Below, piece by piece: positions 44,925 through 54,303 of a stretch of 64,000 nt of DNA (positions within the stretch are counted from its first letter, which is position 1; each line of letters opens with the position of its first letter). The DNA comes from Streptosporangium violaceochromogenes (lineage in GTDB: Bacteria; Actinomycetota; Actinomycetes; Streptosporangiales; Streptosporangiaceae). A model generated the notes under the pieces. It saw only the letters and a list, made by a program, of their open reading frames with translations, ran no database searches and was not told the origin of the DNA. The stretch is from the NCBI RefSeq assembly GCF_014654615.1, contig NZ_BNBB01000006.1:124001-188000 (forward strand), read 5' to 3'. The position numbers were made by a program, and so were the translations under genes.

Positions 44925-45156
44925 CCCCGTTCACCGTCCCATCGCGCACAGAAACATAGCCACTTAATGGCATATGAACCAATAAGCGAGATCACAACAG
45001 GGAGATTAATGCCCGGCTCCGCTTTTCCGGGCGCTCCAATCACTCATGAGGGCCCCAGGCCCGTTCACGTCACCCCGTCCGGTCCGGCCGCCGGTCGGGG
45101 CACCTGCCCGGAGAAGAGATCCGGAGCGAGGGACAGGTGCGCAAAACATTCACAAT

Positions 45157-45192
45157 TCACCACAGGTGATCTGCACATCGCCCGTCTACGCT
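45157..45192 (+). promoter_or_regulatory. operator dyad and -10 of the OmpR-type regulator
   Basis: TCACC-ACA-GGTGA (45157-45169) is a perfect dyad sitting where a -35 element would be. TACGCT (45187-45192) ends 7 bases before the ATG at 45200, a leaderless arrangement. Just upstream ATTCACA-ATTCACC is a 7-base tandem. The rest of the 275-base divergent gap is AT-richer (about 44945-45015), where the kinase operon promoter probably lies. Confidence 0.5.
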
Positions 45193-45199
45193 GCCGGGC

Positions 45200-45886
45200 A
45201 TGACATCTCCTCAACGGCGTGTCCTGGTGGTGGAGGACGACGAGACGATCGCGCGGGCCGTACGGCACCGTCTGACGGCCGAGGGCTTCGACGTCCAGGT
45301 CGCCGGAGACGGCGAGGAGGCCCTCGCGGCCTACGCGAGGACCGGCGCCGACGTGGTGGTGCTCGACCGGCTGCTGCCCGGCCTCGACGGGCTGGAGGTG
45401 TGCCGGCGGATGCAGGCGGCCCGGCCGGTGCCGGTGCTCATGCTCACCGCGCTCGGGGAGGAGACCGACCTGCTCGTGGGCCTCGGGGTCGGGGCCGACG
45501 ACTACATGGCCAAGCCGTTCAGCATGCGCGAGCTGGTCGCCCGGGTGCACGCGCTGCTGCGGCGGGTGGAGCGTGCCTCACAGCTCGCCGTGGCCGACAC
45601 GGTCGTCCGCGTCGGCGACGTCGAGATCGACACCGCCGAGCGGCGGGTCTACGTGCGGGGCGCCGAGGCGCAGCTCACCCGGACCGAGTTCGACCTGCTG
45701 TGCCGCCTCGCCGAACGGCCGGGCCAGGTCTACGAGCGCGAACGGCTGCTCGCCGACATCTGGGGCTTCTCCGAGAGCGCCGCCACCCGTACGGTCGACA
45801 GCCACGTGCGCGCGCTGCGCCGCAAACTCGGCCCCGGCGTCGTCAGGACCGTCCACGGCGTCGGCTACGCCCTGACCCGCCCGTGA
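45200..45886 (+). CDS. OmpR/PhoB-type response regulator
   Basis: 228 residues. The receiver has VEDDE (11-15), phosphoacceptor Asp56 in VVVLDRLLPGLDG and Lys in YMAKPF. A winged-helix DNA-binding domain follows (LTRTEFDLLCRLAERPGQVY, RTVDSHVRALRRKLG, VHGVGYAL). It activates or represses promoters on phosphorylation by the kinase encoded 33 bases downstream. The divergent receptor-kinase operon shares its promoter region and is a natural candidate target, which is inference. Confidence 0.94.
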   Translation: MTSPQRRVLVVEDDETIARAVRHRLTAEGFDVQVAGDGEEALAAYARTGADVVVLDRLLPGLDGLEVCRRMQAARPVPVLMLTALGEETDLLVGLGVGADDYMAKPFSMRELVARVHALLRRVERASQLAVADTVVRVGDVEIDTAERRVYVRGAEAQLTRTEFDLLCRLAERPGQVYERERLLADIWGFSESAATRTVDSHVRALRRKLGPGVVRTVHGVGYALTRP

Positions 45887-45919
45887 ACCGATCCCCCCCT
45901 CCGACACTCCAAACCAGGG

Positions 45920-48900
45920 ATGAGCCGATCATTGAGACCCCTCGACTTCCTGGGCCGGATCAAGGTCAAACTCGGCCTGGTCATCCTGCTGGCCGTGGTG
46001 GCGGCGTTCGTCGTCAACGAGGTCGGCATCAACGCCGGATACTCCCGCAACGTCCGCGTCGCGGTGGCCGTGGTCCTCGCCCTGATCATGGTGCAGCTGC
46101 TCGCGCGGGGGATGACCAAACCGCTGCGTGAGATGGCCGCCGCCGCGCAGACCGTCGCCAAGGGCCGGTACGGCCTGCGCGTCACCGCCACCTCGCGTGA
46201 CGAGGTCGGCGAGCTCGCCCGCGCCTTCAACGCGATGGCGGCCGACCTGGGCGAGGTGGACCGGCAGCGGAGGGAACTCGTGGCCAACGTCAGCCACGAA
46301 CTCCGCACCCCGATCACCGCGCTCCGCGCCGTGCTGGAGAACCTGGTGGACGGCGTCTCCACCCCCGACTCCACCACGCTGGGGACCGCGCTGGCCCAGA
46401 CCGAGCGGCTCGGCCGCCTGGTCGCCCAGCTCCTGGACCTGTCCAGGCTGGACTCGGGGGCCCGCCGCATCGAACCGGAGGAGATCGGGCTCCGGCCGCT
46501 GTGCGAACGGGCGCTGCGCGAGGCCGTACTGGCCCGGGACGAGATCACCGCCCGCTGCGAGGTGCCCGCCGGGCTCACCGTCCGCGCCGACCCCGACCTG
46601 CTGGCCCAGGTACTGGCCAACCTGCTGGACAACGCCGTACGGCACAGCCCCGCGGGCGGGGTCGTGGTGCTGTCGGCCGCCCGCGCGGGAGCCGGGGTGC
46701 GGCTGCGGGTGACCGACCGGGGGCCGGGGATCCCGCCCGAGGACCGGGCGCGGGCGTTCGAGCGCTTCTCCCGCCTGGACGCGGGCCGGGCCGCCGACGA
46801 CGGCGGCGCCGGACTCGGCCTGGCCATCGCCAAAGAGATCGTCGAGCTTCACGGCGGGTCCATCCGCGTCGAGGACGGCACCGGCTGCCGGATCGCGGTG
46901 GACCTCCCAGAAAGGATCACGATGGACACCCCCTCCCCGGCCTCCGCCCCCTCCGCCGGCGGCACGGAGCACTCCGGAGCCTCCCCGGTTGCCGCCGCGG
47001 CGAGCTCCGCCGGCGCCCCCTCCGGCGCGAGCCCTTCCGGTGCGGGCGGTGACGCCCCGCGTCCGCCCGGCCCCGCCGTTCCCTTCCGCCAGGAGCCGCC
47101 CGCCCCGGAACCCGGCGGCGCCCTTGACACCCCCGGCGGGTACGGCGCGGCCCCCGCCTCCCCCGGTGACGCCTCGCGGGTCCCCACGGCGCCGGAGGCC
47201 GGGGGCCTTCCGGCGCCGATCCCGGGCCCTCCCGGCGGTTCCCCGGGGCATCCCGCCGGTCCCGGGGGAGCGCCGGGAGGGACTTCGGGGGGCCCGCGCC
47301 CCTTCGGGCCGGTGGTCACGCCCGGCGGGTACGGCTCCCGCCCTCCCCAGCGCAACTGGCCGGGGGCGGTCGGGGGGCTGATAGGAGGCGGGTTCGTGGG
47401 GTTGTTCTGCGGACTGCTGGCCGGGCTGGTCGTCGGGATCGCCGAGCCCGTCCTGGGGGCGCTGGTGGGCGCCTGCGTCACGCTGGTCGGGGCGTTCATC
47501 GGCACGGTCATCGGCGCCACCCCCTCCGGTGCCCCACCCGGCGGGCGGTGGGGGACGCCGCCGGTGCTCGGGGTACCGGGGCCGGCCGCTTCCGGCTCTC
47601 CCGTGCCCGGCTCCCCCGCGCGGGGAGCGGAGGGAGAGGCCCCGGCGGGTCCGGGAACGCCCGGGGGAGGCGGGACGCCCGGGGGCGCCGGCGGGTCCGG
47701 GGGGCACGGAGGGCCCGAAGCGGGCGCGAGGTCCGGGGCAGCCGGCGATCTTGGGGATCTCGGGGACTATGTGGCGCCCCCGCTGTTTCCCCGCCCCGAC
47801 CTTCCCGGCACGCCCCGATGGGTTCCGCCGGTCTGCGCCGCCGTCGGCCTCCTCGCCGCGCTGGCGCTGCCGTACGGCGGGGCCGGGCTGGGGCTCGTCC
47901 TGGTCGCCGCCGCCATGGGGACGGCGGTGCTGCCGGTCGCGTGGCGGCGGATCACCCCCTGGACGGCGGCGATGGGGGTGATCGCCTACGGACTGGTCGG
48001 GCTGACGGTGCTCAGGGACGCCGACTGGCTCGTCGCGCTGCTCCTGCCGGCCGGATTCCTGCTGGCCGCGCTCGCGCTGTCGGGGGCCGGGCGCGGCTGG
48101 CTCGGGGTCGCCAGGGGCGGGATGTCGGTGCTGCTGGGGCTGCTGCCGACGCCGTGGTTCCTGGCGGCGCCGCTGAAGCCCGCCCAGGGGGTGTCGCTGC
48201 GCCGGCGGCTGGTGCCCGCGCTCATCGGGGGCGGCCTGACCGTCCTGCTGGTGCTGCTGTTCGGGGGTCTGTTCGCCTCCGCCGACGGGGTCTTCGCCGA
48301 GGCCGTCAAGCGGGTGTTCCTGGCGCAGGACTGGGTGGGGTCACTGCCCCTGCGGGCCGGGGTCTTCGCGGCCTTCGCGGCGATCGTCGCCTCCGCGGTG
48401 CTCGTGGGCCTGCGGCCGGTGAACGACCCGCGGACCCCGGCCCCGCGGCTCACCGTGGGCCGTGGCCTGTGGGTGACCCCGCTGGTCGCGCTCAACCTGC
48501 TGTTCGGGGTGTTCGTGGCCATGCAGCTGACGGTGCTGTTCGGCGGGTCGCGGTGGGTGCTGTCCGCCGCCGGGCTGACCTACGCCGAGTACGCCCGCTC
48601 GGGGTTCTTCCAGCTCGTCGTGGTCAGCGTGTTCGTGCTCGCGATCGTCGCGGTCGCCTCCGGCGCGATCCGGCTCCGGGGGCGCGAACGGTGGCTGATG
48701 GCCGGGCTGCTCGGCCTGCTCTGCGCCCTGACCATGGTCATCCTGGTCTCCGCCCTGCGCAGGCTGGACCTCTACGTCGACGCCTACGGCCACTCCCGGC
48801 TGCGGATCTCGGTGGAGGCCGCGATCTGGTGGCTGGGCGCGGTCTTCGCGCTGGTCCTGGTCGCCGGCGCGACCCGCCTCCTGCGGCGGGGCCGCGCCAC

Positions 48901-49264
48901 CTGGCTGCCCAGGGCGCTGGTCACGATGACGGGGGCGGCGCTGCTGGTGTTCGGGGCGCTCAACCCCGACCTGCGGATCGCCGAGACCCAGGTCGCGATC
49001 CGGGGCGTGGATCGGCTCGACCAGGTCTACCTGGGAGACCTCGGGGCCGAGGCCGTACCGGCGCTGGACCGGCTGCCCGAGCCGATGCGCAGCTGCGTGC
49101 TGCGGGACGTGGTGGAGACCGACGCGCTGGACGTCCACGACCCGTGGAACGGCTGGAACCTGGCCAGGGAGCAGGCGAGGGAACTGCTTCGGAGGAGGCC
49201 GGTGATCGGCGGGGGAGACTGCTCCTCGCCCGTCTTCCGGCTGTCCCCGCCCACCCCCGCGTGA
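45920..49264 (+). CDS. sensor histidine kinase fused to a DUF4173-like multi-membrane domain
   Basis: 1114 residues in one frame. Residues 1-333 are a full histidine kinase: two helices (about 17-35 and 45-63) with only about ten residues between them, HAMP, phosphoacceptor His126 in VANVSHELRTP, and ATPase boxes NLLDNAVRHS, DRGPGIPPE and GAGLGLAIAKEI. Residues 335-600 are Pro/Gly/Ala-rich linker with one helix pair near 480-540. From about 625 to 1114 a polytopic domain of ten or more helices ends in a soluble tail, resembling DUF4173/DUF4153 proteins. Met335 (46922) has AAAGGA 6 bases upstream, so the membrane protein may also be made separately. No stop separates the two parts. Confidence 0.85.
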   Translation: MSRSLRPLDFLGRIKVKLGLVILLAVVAAFVVNEVGINAGYSRNVRVAVAVVLALIMVQLLARGMTKPLREMAAAAQTVAKGRYGLRVTATSRDEVGELARAFNAMAADLGEVDRQRRELVANVSHELRTPITALRAVLENLVDGVSTPDSTTLGTALAQTERLGRLVAQLLDLSRLDSGARRIEPEEIGLRPLCERALREAVLARDEITARCEVPAGLTVRADPDLLAQVLANLLDNAVRHSPAGGVVVLSAARAGAGVRLRVTDRGPGIPPEDRARAFERFSRLDAGRAADDGGAGLGLAIAKEIVELHGGSIRVEDGTGCRIAVDLPERITMDTPSPASAPSAGGTEHSGASPVAAAASSAGAPSGASPSGAGGDAPRPPGPAVPFRQEPPAPEPGGALDTPGGYGAAPASPGDASRVPTAPEAGGLPAPIPGPPGGSPGHPAGPGGAPGGTSGGPRPFGPVVTPGGYGSRPPQRNWPGAVGGLIGGGFVGLFCGLLAGLVVGIAEPVLGALVGACVTLVGAFIGTVIGATPSGAPPGGRWGTPPVLGVPGPAASGSPVPGSPARGAEGEAPAGPGTPGGGGTPGGAGGSGGHGGPEAGARSGAAGDLGDLGDYVAPPLFPRPDLPGTPRWVPPVCAAVGLLAALALPYGGAGLGLVLVAAAMGTAVLPVAWRRITPWTAAMGVIAYGLVGLTVLRDADWLVALLLPAGFLLAALALSGAGRGWLGVARGGMSVLLGLLPTPWFLAAPLKPAQGVSLRRRLVPALIGGGLTVLLVLLFGGLFASADGVFAEAVKRVFLAQDWVGSLPLRAGVFAAFAAIVASAVLVGLRPVNDPRTPAPRLTVGRGLWVTPLVALNLLFGVFVAMQLTVLFGGSRWVLSAAGLTYAEYARSGFFQLVVVSVFVLAIVAVASGAIRLRGRERWLMAGLLGLLCALTMVILVSALRRLDLYVDAYGHSRLRISVEAAIWWLGAVFALVLVAGATRLLRRGRATWLPRALVTMTGAALLVFGALNPDLRIAETQVAIRGVDRLDQVYLGDLGAEAVPALDRLPEPMRSCVLRDVVETDALDVHDPWNGWNLAREQARELLRRRPVIGGGDCSSPVFRLSPPTPA

Positions 49265-49394
49265 GACGACCCGCGCGGACGGTACGGCTCCCGCCCACCC
49301 CGGCGGCATCGCCCGCGACCTCGTCGACCGACCACTCGTCCGAACAGGCGGCGCGGTCCAGGGGCTCCGGCTTCCAGGCGCCGGCCGGCGCCTC

Positions 49395-50015
49395 TCAGAC
49401 GGATCTGCCGGTCAGCGCGGTCACCACGCCGAGACCCAGGTAGACCACCCCGCTGACGCGGTTCAGCGCGCGCGAGCGGCCTCGCAGCCGGTCGCCGAGC
49501 GCCCCCGCGCCCGCGGCGTAGATCAGGTCGGAGATCAGGCCGAGAAGGAGCAGGGTGCCGCCCAGGACGGCGATCTGCAGCGGCACCGCGCCCGCCTCGG
49601 GGCGAACGAACTGGGGCAGGAACGCCAGAAAGAACAGGATCACCTTGGGGTTGAGCAGGTTGACGACCACGCCCTCCAGGAAGATCGCGCGCAGCGGCTG
49701 CGGGACGACCTTCCGCGCGGCCGTCTCCTGCCCGCCGGTCAGCGCCCGGACCCCCAGACAGACCAGGTAGGCCACGCCCGCCCACTTGATCACGTTGAAC
49801 AGCGTGGCGGAGCGGGCGATCACGTAGGAGAGACCGGCCGCCGCGGCGGCGATGTGCACCAGGGTGCCCGTCTCCACCCCGAACGCGCTCGCGACCCCGG
49901 CGGCCCGGCCCTGCGCGATGCCCCGCGCGGCGATGTAGAGGTGATTGGGGCCCGGCACCAGGACCAGCGCCAAGGAGGCCACCGCGAAGAGCGGAAAGGT
50001 GGACATGGAGATCAT
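49395..50015 (-). CDS. LysE/RhtB-family amino-acid exporter
   Basis: 206 residues with six membrane helices. The family signature is near the start (LVPGPNHLYIAARGIAQGR-like, about residues 19-38), followed by GVETGTLVHIAAAAAGLS and LLNPKVILFFLAFLPQFV. These carriers export amino acids or derivatives and protect against accumulation. Two ATG codons (50015 and 50006) are possible; the first is given. GAAGG lies just before it, which is better spaced for the second. The LAL regulator gene starts 84 bases away in the opposite direction. Confidence 0.92.
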   Translation of the reverse strand: MISMSTFPLFAVASLALVLVPGPNHLYIAARGIAQGRAAGVASAFGVETGTLVHIAAAAAGLSYVIARSATLFNVIKWAGVAYLVCLGVRALTGGQETAARKVVPQPLRAIFLEGVVVNLLNPKVILFFLAFLPQFVRPEAGAVPLQIAVLGGTLLLLGLISDLIYAAGAGALGDRLRGRSRALNRVSGVVYLGLGVVTALTGRSV

Positions 50016-50099
50016 GCCTTCGACCCTAGGCATGGACCGTTCCCGCCCGGCAGGACCATCGGGGGACGCTTTTCGTGAACCGTTCTCGGCTCGCCGTCG

Positions 50100-52871
50100 G
50101 TGCGTCGTGACATACTCGCCGACGTGGAGTGGCGGAGGGCGCACGGTGCTCTTTTCGGACGGTCGGCCGAGCTCGACCGGCTGGCGGGGGTGCTCGCCGC
50201 AGCCGCCTCGGGGGTGGCCGGAGTCGCCCTGGTGGGCGGTGACGCGGGCATCGGAAAGTCGCGCCTGGTCGCGGAGCTGGCCGGGCGGGCCCGGGCCGGC
50301 GGCTTCGCCGTTCTGGCGGGGCAGTGCGTCGAACTCGGCGACGCCCTGCCGTACCTCCCGCTGGCCGACGCCCTGCGCGGCGCCCCGGAGGAGCTGCGCG
50401 CCGAGATCGACGCCCGGCCGGTCCTCGGCGGGCTGATGACCGGGGGCGCCGACCTCGGCCCCGAGAGCACCTCCGGCCTGACCCAGCAGCGGCTCTTCGG
50501 GTCGGTGCTCGGCTTTCTGTCCGCGCGCCCCGTGCTGCTGATCCTCGAAGACCTGCACTGGGCCGACCGCTCCACCCGCGACCTGCTGGTCTTCCTCAGC
50601 CGGATGCTCCAGACCGAGCGCGTCTGCCTGGTCGGCACCTACCGCACCGACGACCTCCACCGGCGCCACCCGCTGCGCCGGGTCCTCGCCGAGCTCAAGC
50701 GCCTGCCGTCGGTGACGTCCGTGGAGCTGGGCCCGCTCGGCCGTGACGAGATGACCGGCTACCTCACCACCCTGGGGGCCGCCCCCCCGATCGCCGACGA
50801 GGTCGCCGCCCGGGCCGAGGGAAACCCCTTCTACGCCGAAGAACTCCTGGAGGCCGTGACCGAGGGCTGCTCGATGACCGACGGCCTGGCCGGTCTCCTG
50901 CTCTCCCGCGCCGAGATGCTGCCCGACGCCGCCCAGCGGGTGCTGCGGGGCGCGGCCGTGGCGGGTCGGCGGGTCGACCACGACCTGCTCCAGTGCGCCT
51001 CGGGCCTGGACGACCTCGCCTTCGACGAGGCCATGCGGGAGATCGTCTCGCGCGGGTTGCTCCGCCTCGACGGAGAGTACGGCTACGCCTTCCGGCACGC
51101 CCTCCTCCAGGAGGCCGTCTACATCGACCTGCTCCCCGGCGAGCGGACCCGCATGCACTCGGAGTTCGCCCGCCTGCTGACCGACCGCAAGGGCGCCGCC
51201 GCCGAGCTCGCCCACCACTACCTCGCGGCCCACGACCTGGCCGGTGCGCTGCCCGCCTCGGTCGAGGCCGGGCGCAGGGCCGAGCGTCTGGGTGCCCCCG
51301 CGGAGGCCCACCGCCACTTCGAGCGGGCGCTCGGCCTGTGGGACCGCGTCCCCGGCGCCGAGCGCCTCGCCGGGACCGACCGCGTGGGCCTGGCGCTGCG
51401 CACCGCCGCGGCGGCGGCCGACATGGGCGACAACCACCGCGCCATCGCCCAGCTGCGCGCCCTTCCCCCCTCGGCCGAGGTCGGTGAGCGGCTCGCCTAC
51501 TACCTCTATGACTCCGCCGACGGGGAGGCGGCGATCGAGGCCGCGGAGGCCGCCGTGGCGGCGGCCCCGCCGGCCACCCCCGTCCTGGCCAGGGCGTTGG
51601 CCACCCTCTCCCGCACCCTCTCGTGGACCTCCAGGCATGCCGAGGCCCGGCCGCTGGCCGACCGCGCCCTGGAGGTCGCCAGGGCCACCGGGACGAGCGA
51701 CGCCGAAAAGGGCGCGATGATCATGCTGGCCTCCTGCGCGGAGTACGAGGGCGACATCGCGCTCGCCGAGAGACTGTTCGGCTCCATCGCCTTCCAGCCC
51801 TCCGGCGACCTGGCCATCGACCTGCGCGCGATCTTCCACCACGCCCGCGTCCAGTACGAACGCGGCGCGATGGCCGACGCCGCCGTGACCGCCGAGCGGG
51901 GCGTGCACAAGGCCATGGAGACCGGCCTCTCCTGGAGCACCTACGGCACCGACCTGCGGTTCCTCCAGTTCATGATCCACTACATGGCGGGAGACTGGGA
52001 CAAGGCCCAGGCCGTGGCCGCGGGGTTCGGCGCCCGGGTGGGCACCGTCCCGGAGGCCACCCTGTCGTCCTTCGCGCTGTTCATCGAGGTCGCCATGGGG
52101 ATGCCCCAGGTCGAGGCCCGCCTCGACCGGCTGCGGCCGTTCTGGTCGGACCCCCTGGTCGCCTACATGGCCCGGGGCCTGGCCGCCGAGCACGCCCTCT
52201 GGAGACGGGAGCCCGGCCTCGCCCTGGAGCACGCCGTCGCGGTCCTCGGCGTCGGCGACCCCGTCGAGATGGGGGACGTCCGCATCGGCGCCGTCGCGCT
52301 CTGGGCGCTGGCCGACCAGGGCCGCTCCGACGGCGCGGACGACCTGCTGGCCCGGGCGCGGGAGGCCGTCCGCCCCGGGATGGGCCCCGAGGGACGGGGC
52401 TGGATGGCCCGCGCGGAGGCCGAGTGGCACCGTGCCCACGGCCGCCTCGACGTCGCGTCATGGCGCAGGGTGGTCGAGGTGTTCGACTCCGGCTTCGTCT
52501 ACGAGGCCGCCCGCGCGCGATGGCGGCTCGCCGAGGCGCTGCTCGCCGCCGGAGACCGGACGGCGGCGCTCGAAGAGTGGCGGCGTGCCGTCGAGACCGC
52601 CACCTCGCTCGGCGCCCGCCCGCTGGGCGAGGCCTTGGCGGAACTGGGTCGCCGCGCCCGCTTCACCTCCGACCGGCAGGGGGCGCTCACCGGAAGGGAA
52701 CGCGAGGTCCTCGCGCTGGTGGCCGAGGGCCTGGCCAACCGCGAGATCGGCCGGCGGCTGTTCATCGCCCCCAAGACGGTCAGCGTGCACGTCTCCAACA
52801 TCCTCGCCAAACTGGGGGCGTCCTCCCGCACCGAGGCGGCCGCCACGGCCCGCCGCTCGGGCCTGCTCTGA
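50100..52871 (+). CDS. LAL-type LuxR transcriptional regulator with AAA ATPase domain
   Basis: 923 residues, typical of large ATP-binding LuxR regulators. Walker A is GGDAGIGKSR (about 46-55) and Walker B LLILEDLHWADRST. A winged-helix and TPR-like helical region (about 330-830) follows, and the C-terminal LuxR domain is LTGREREVLALVAEGLANRE then IAPKTVSVHVSNILAKLG. In the family, inducer binding to the TPR part drives ATP-dependent assembly on DNA. They often control secondary metabolism or sugar use; no such cluster is next to it here. The start could instead be the GTG at 50124, with CATACT 8 bases before it. Confidence 0.93.
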   Translation: MRRDILADVEWRRAHGALFGRSAELDRLAGVLAAAASGVAGVALVGGDAGIGKSRLVAELAGRARAGGFAVLAGQCVELGDALPYLPLADALRGAPEELRAEIDARPVLGGLMTGGADLGPESTSGLTQQRLFGSVLGFLSARPVLLILEDLHWADRSTRDLLVFLSRMLQTERVCLVGTYRTDDLHRRHPLRRVLAELKRLPSVTSVELGPLGRDEMTGYLTTLGAAPPIADEVAARAEGNPFYAEELLEAVTEGCSMTDGLAGLLLSRAEMLPDAAQRVLRGAAVAGRRVDHDLLQCASGLDDLAFDEAMREIVSRGLLRLDGEYGYAFRHALLQEAVYIDLLPGERTRMHSEFARLLTDRKGAAAELAHHYLAAHDLAGALPASVEAGRRAERLGAPAEAHRHFERALGLWDRVPGAERLAGTDRVGLALRTAAAAADMGDNHRAIAQLRALPPSAEVGERLAYYLYDSADGEAAIEAAEAAVAAAPPATPVLARALATLSRTLSWTSRHAEARPLADRALEVARATGTSDAEKGAMIMLASCAEYEGDIALAERLFGSIAFQPSGDLAIDLRAIFHHARVQYERGAMADAAVTAERGVHKAMETGLSWSTYGTDLRFLQFMIHYMAGDWDKAQAVAAGFGARVGTVPEATLSSFALFIEVAMGMPQVEARLDRLRPFWSDPLVAYMARGLAAEHALWRREPGLALEHAVAVLGVGDPVEMGDVRIGAVALWALADQGRSDGADDLLARAREAVRPGMGPEGRGWMARAEAEWHRAHGRLDVASWRRVVEVFDSGFVYEAARARWRLAEALLAAGDRTAALEEWRRAVETATSLGARPLGEALAELGRRARFTSDRQGALTGREREVLALVAEGLANREIGRRLFIAPKTVSVHVSNILAKLGASSRTEAAATARRSGLL

Positions 52872-53171
52872 ACCTCTTTGACCGCCCGCTCCCTCACGCC
52901 TCGGCCGCACATCGGCGATCGCCCGGCATCGGGGTGATCGCCCGTGGGGTCTCCAAGGGGAGGCCGTAAGCGGGAGCGGGCCAAAACGGTTTGCCCGGAC
53001 GGCGAGAGGGTTGTTACCGTCGCGGCCGCGCGAGGAGCGCGGATCGCCGTGCGACGAGGAGGGGTGATGAATATGGCCGCCACCGGCTCTGTTCAGCGTG
53101 TCCTTGTCCGGCCCGCGCGAGGTTGGAGCGCCGAAGCGCGGCCCGGTCGTTCCACCGGCCAGGAGTGTCGC
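52872..53171. other. gap between the LAL gene and the acetyltransferase
   Basis: 300 bases with no credible gene. The acetyltransferase frame is open back to 52944 but the translation before 53172 is arginine-rich and has no supporting start signal. Confidence 0.5.
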
Positions 53172-53732
53172 ATGTCTTCTTCTCTCTCCTTCCTTCCGTC
53201 GCCGACCGGCGACCTGATCACCGACCGCCTCATCCTGCGGCTCTGGACCGCCGGTGAGGCCGGCGCCGTTCTGAAGGATGCCCGGCTCGCCCACTGGGCC
53301 GAGGACTTCCCCTCCGAGGGCGACCGCGTCATCGCGGGCCTGTTCGCCGAGCACCCCGGCCGGCTGGGGCAGTACGGCCACCGCCAGATCGTCGAGCGCG
53401 CCGGCGGGCCGGTGGTCGGCTCGATCGGCCTGTTCTGGCCGCCCTCCGGCGGCACCCTCGAAATCGGGTACGGCGTCGTGGTCTCCCGGCGGGGGCGCGG
53501 CTACGCCCCCGAGGCCGTCCGGGCGCTGACGGGGTTCGCCTTCACCGCCCCCGGTGTTCACACGGTGTACGCCAACGTGGAGCCGTCCAATCCGCCCTCG
53601 ATCCGCGTGCTGGAGAAGGCCGGTTTCCGGCCCTGGGGCCCTGATGGGCACCCCGGCGGCGACACCGGCCCCTCGGAGAACTCCGGGGGGCGCATGCTCC
53701 GCTTCCGCGCCACGGCCCCGGACCGGCGGTAA
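53172..53732 (+). CDS. GNAT-family N-acetyltransferase (RimJ/RimL-like)
   Basis: 186 residues. The start at 53172 has AGGAG 6 bases upstream. The RimJ/RimL-like pattern is visible: ITDRLILRLWTAGEAG at the start, substrate strand GGPVVGSIGLFWPP, acetyl-CoA loop in VVSRRGRGYAPEAVRALTGF, and the C-terminal ANVEPSNPPSIRVLEKAGFR. It transfers acetyl from acetyl-CoA to an amine, possibly a protein N-terminus, small amine or drug. No partner gene hints at the substrate. Confidence 0.92.
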   Translation: MSSSLSFLPSPTGDLITDRLILRLWTAGEAGAVLKDARLAHWAEDFPSEGDRVIAGLFAEHPGRLGQYGHRQIVERAGGPVVGSIGLFWPPSGGTLEIGYGVVVSRRGRGYAPEAVRALTGFAFTAPGVHTVYANVEPSNPPSIRVLEKAGFRPWGPDGHPGGDTGPSENSGGRMLRFRATAPDRR

Positions 53733-53828
53733 CCCGCAAGGGGGCCGGCGACACCGGCCGCGCCACGGCGCCGGACCCGGCCCGGTGGCACCGGCCGTGT
53801 CGCGGTCACCGGCGCGCGCAGCCGGCCC

Positions 53829-54218
53829 CTAGCCGCTGTGGGCGGCCAGGGCCAGGTCGCGGACGACGCGGATGAGCTCGGCCGGGTCGAACGGCTTGGT
53901 GAGGTAGGCGTCGACCCCGATGTCCATCCCCCGCCGCTTGTCGTCCTCCTGGGCCCGCGCGGTGATCAGGACGACCTTGATGTGACCGGTCTCCACGCCG
54001 CCACGCAGCCGGGAGGCCGTCATCCAGCCGTCCAGCCTCGGCATCATCACGTCGAGGGTGATCACGTCTGGCATCACGTCCAGCACCCGGTCCAGGCAGT
54101 CCTGCCCGTCGGAGGCGGTCTCCACCTGAAAACCCTCCAGGGTCAGGTTGACCGCGATGAGCTGCCGGATGACCTCGTCGTCATCGACTACCAGAACTCT
54201 GCCGAGATGCTCGCCCAC
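53829..54218 (-). CDS. stand-alone receiver (CheY-like) protein
   Basis: 129 residues, a receiver domain with no output domain. The acid pocket is VVDDDE (10-15), phosphoacceptor Asp56 in VITLDVMMPRLDG, Thr in LITARAQ, and Lys in YLTKPFDPAEL. Single-domain receivers act by protein contacts in phosphorelays or on motility and development. No kinase gene is adjacent. The divergent region to the NlpC/P60 gene contains a DnaA-box-like dyad. Confidence 0.93.
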   Translation of the reverse strand: MGEHLGRVLVVDDDEVIRQLIAVNLTLEGFQVETASDGQDCLDRVLDVMPDVITLDVMMPRLDGWMTASRLRGGVETGHIKVVLITARAQEDDKRRGMDIGVDAYLTKPFDPAELIRVVRDLALAAHSG

Positions 54219-54303
54219 GGCCGTGAGGCTAACTCCTCAGGCCGGGGTCACGCGCGCTTTTCGATGGATGTGTACGCACAGCTATCCATCGGCGACAGGT
54301 GGG

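Noticed and set aside
49395..52439. 1014-codon minus frame reaching from the LysE gene through the LAL gene
   Set aside because: Only its last ~206 codons are a gene (LysE). The rest is the shadow of the LAL regulator.
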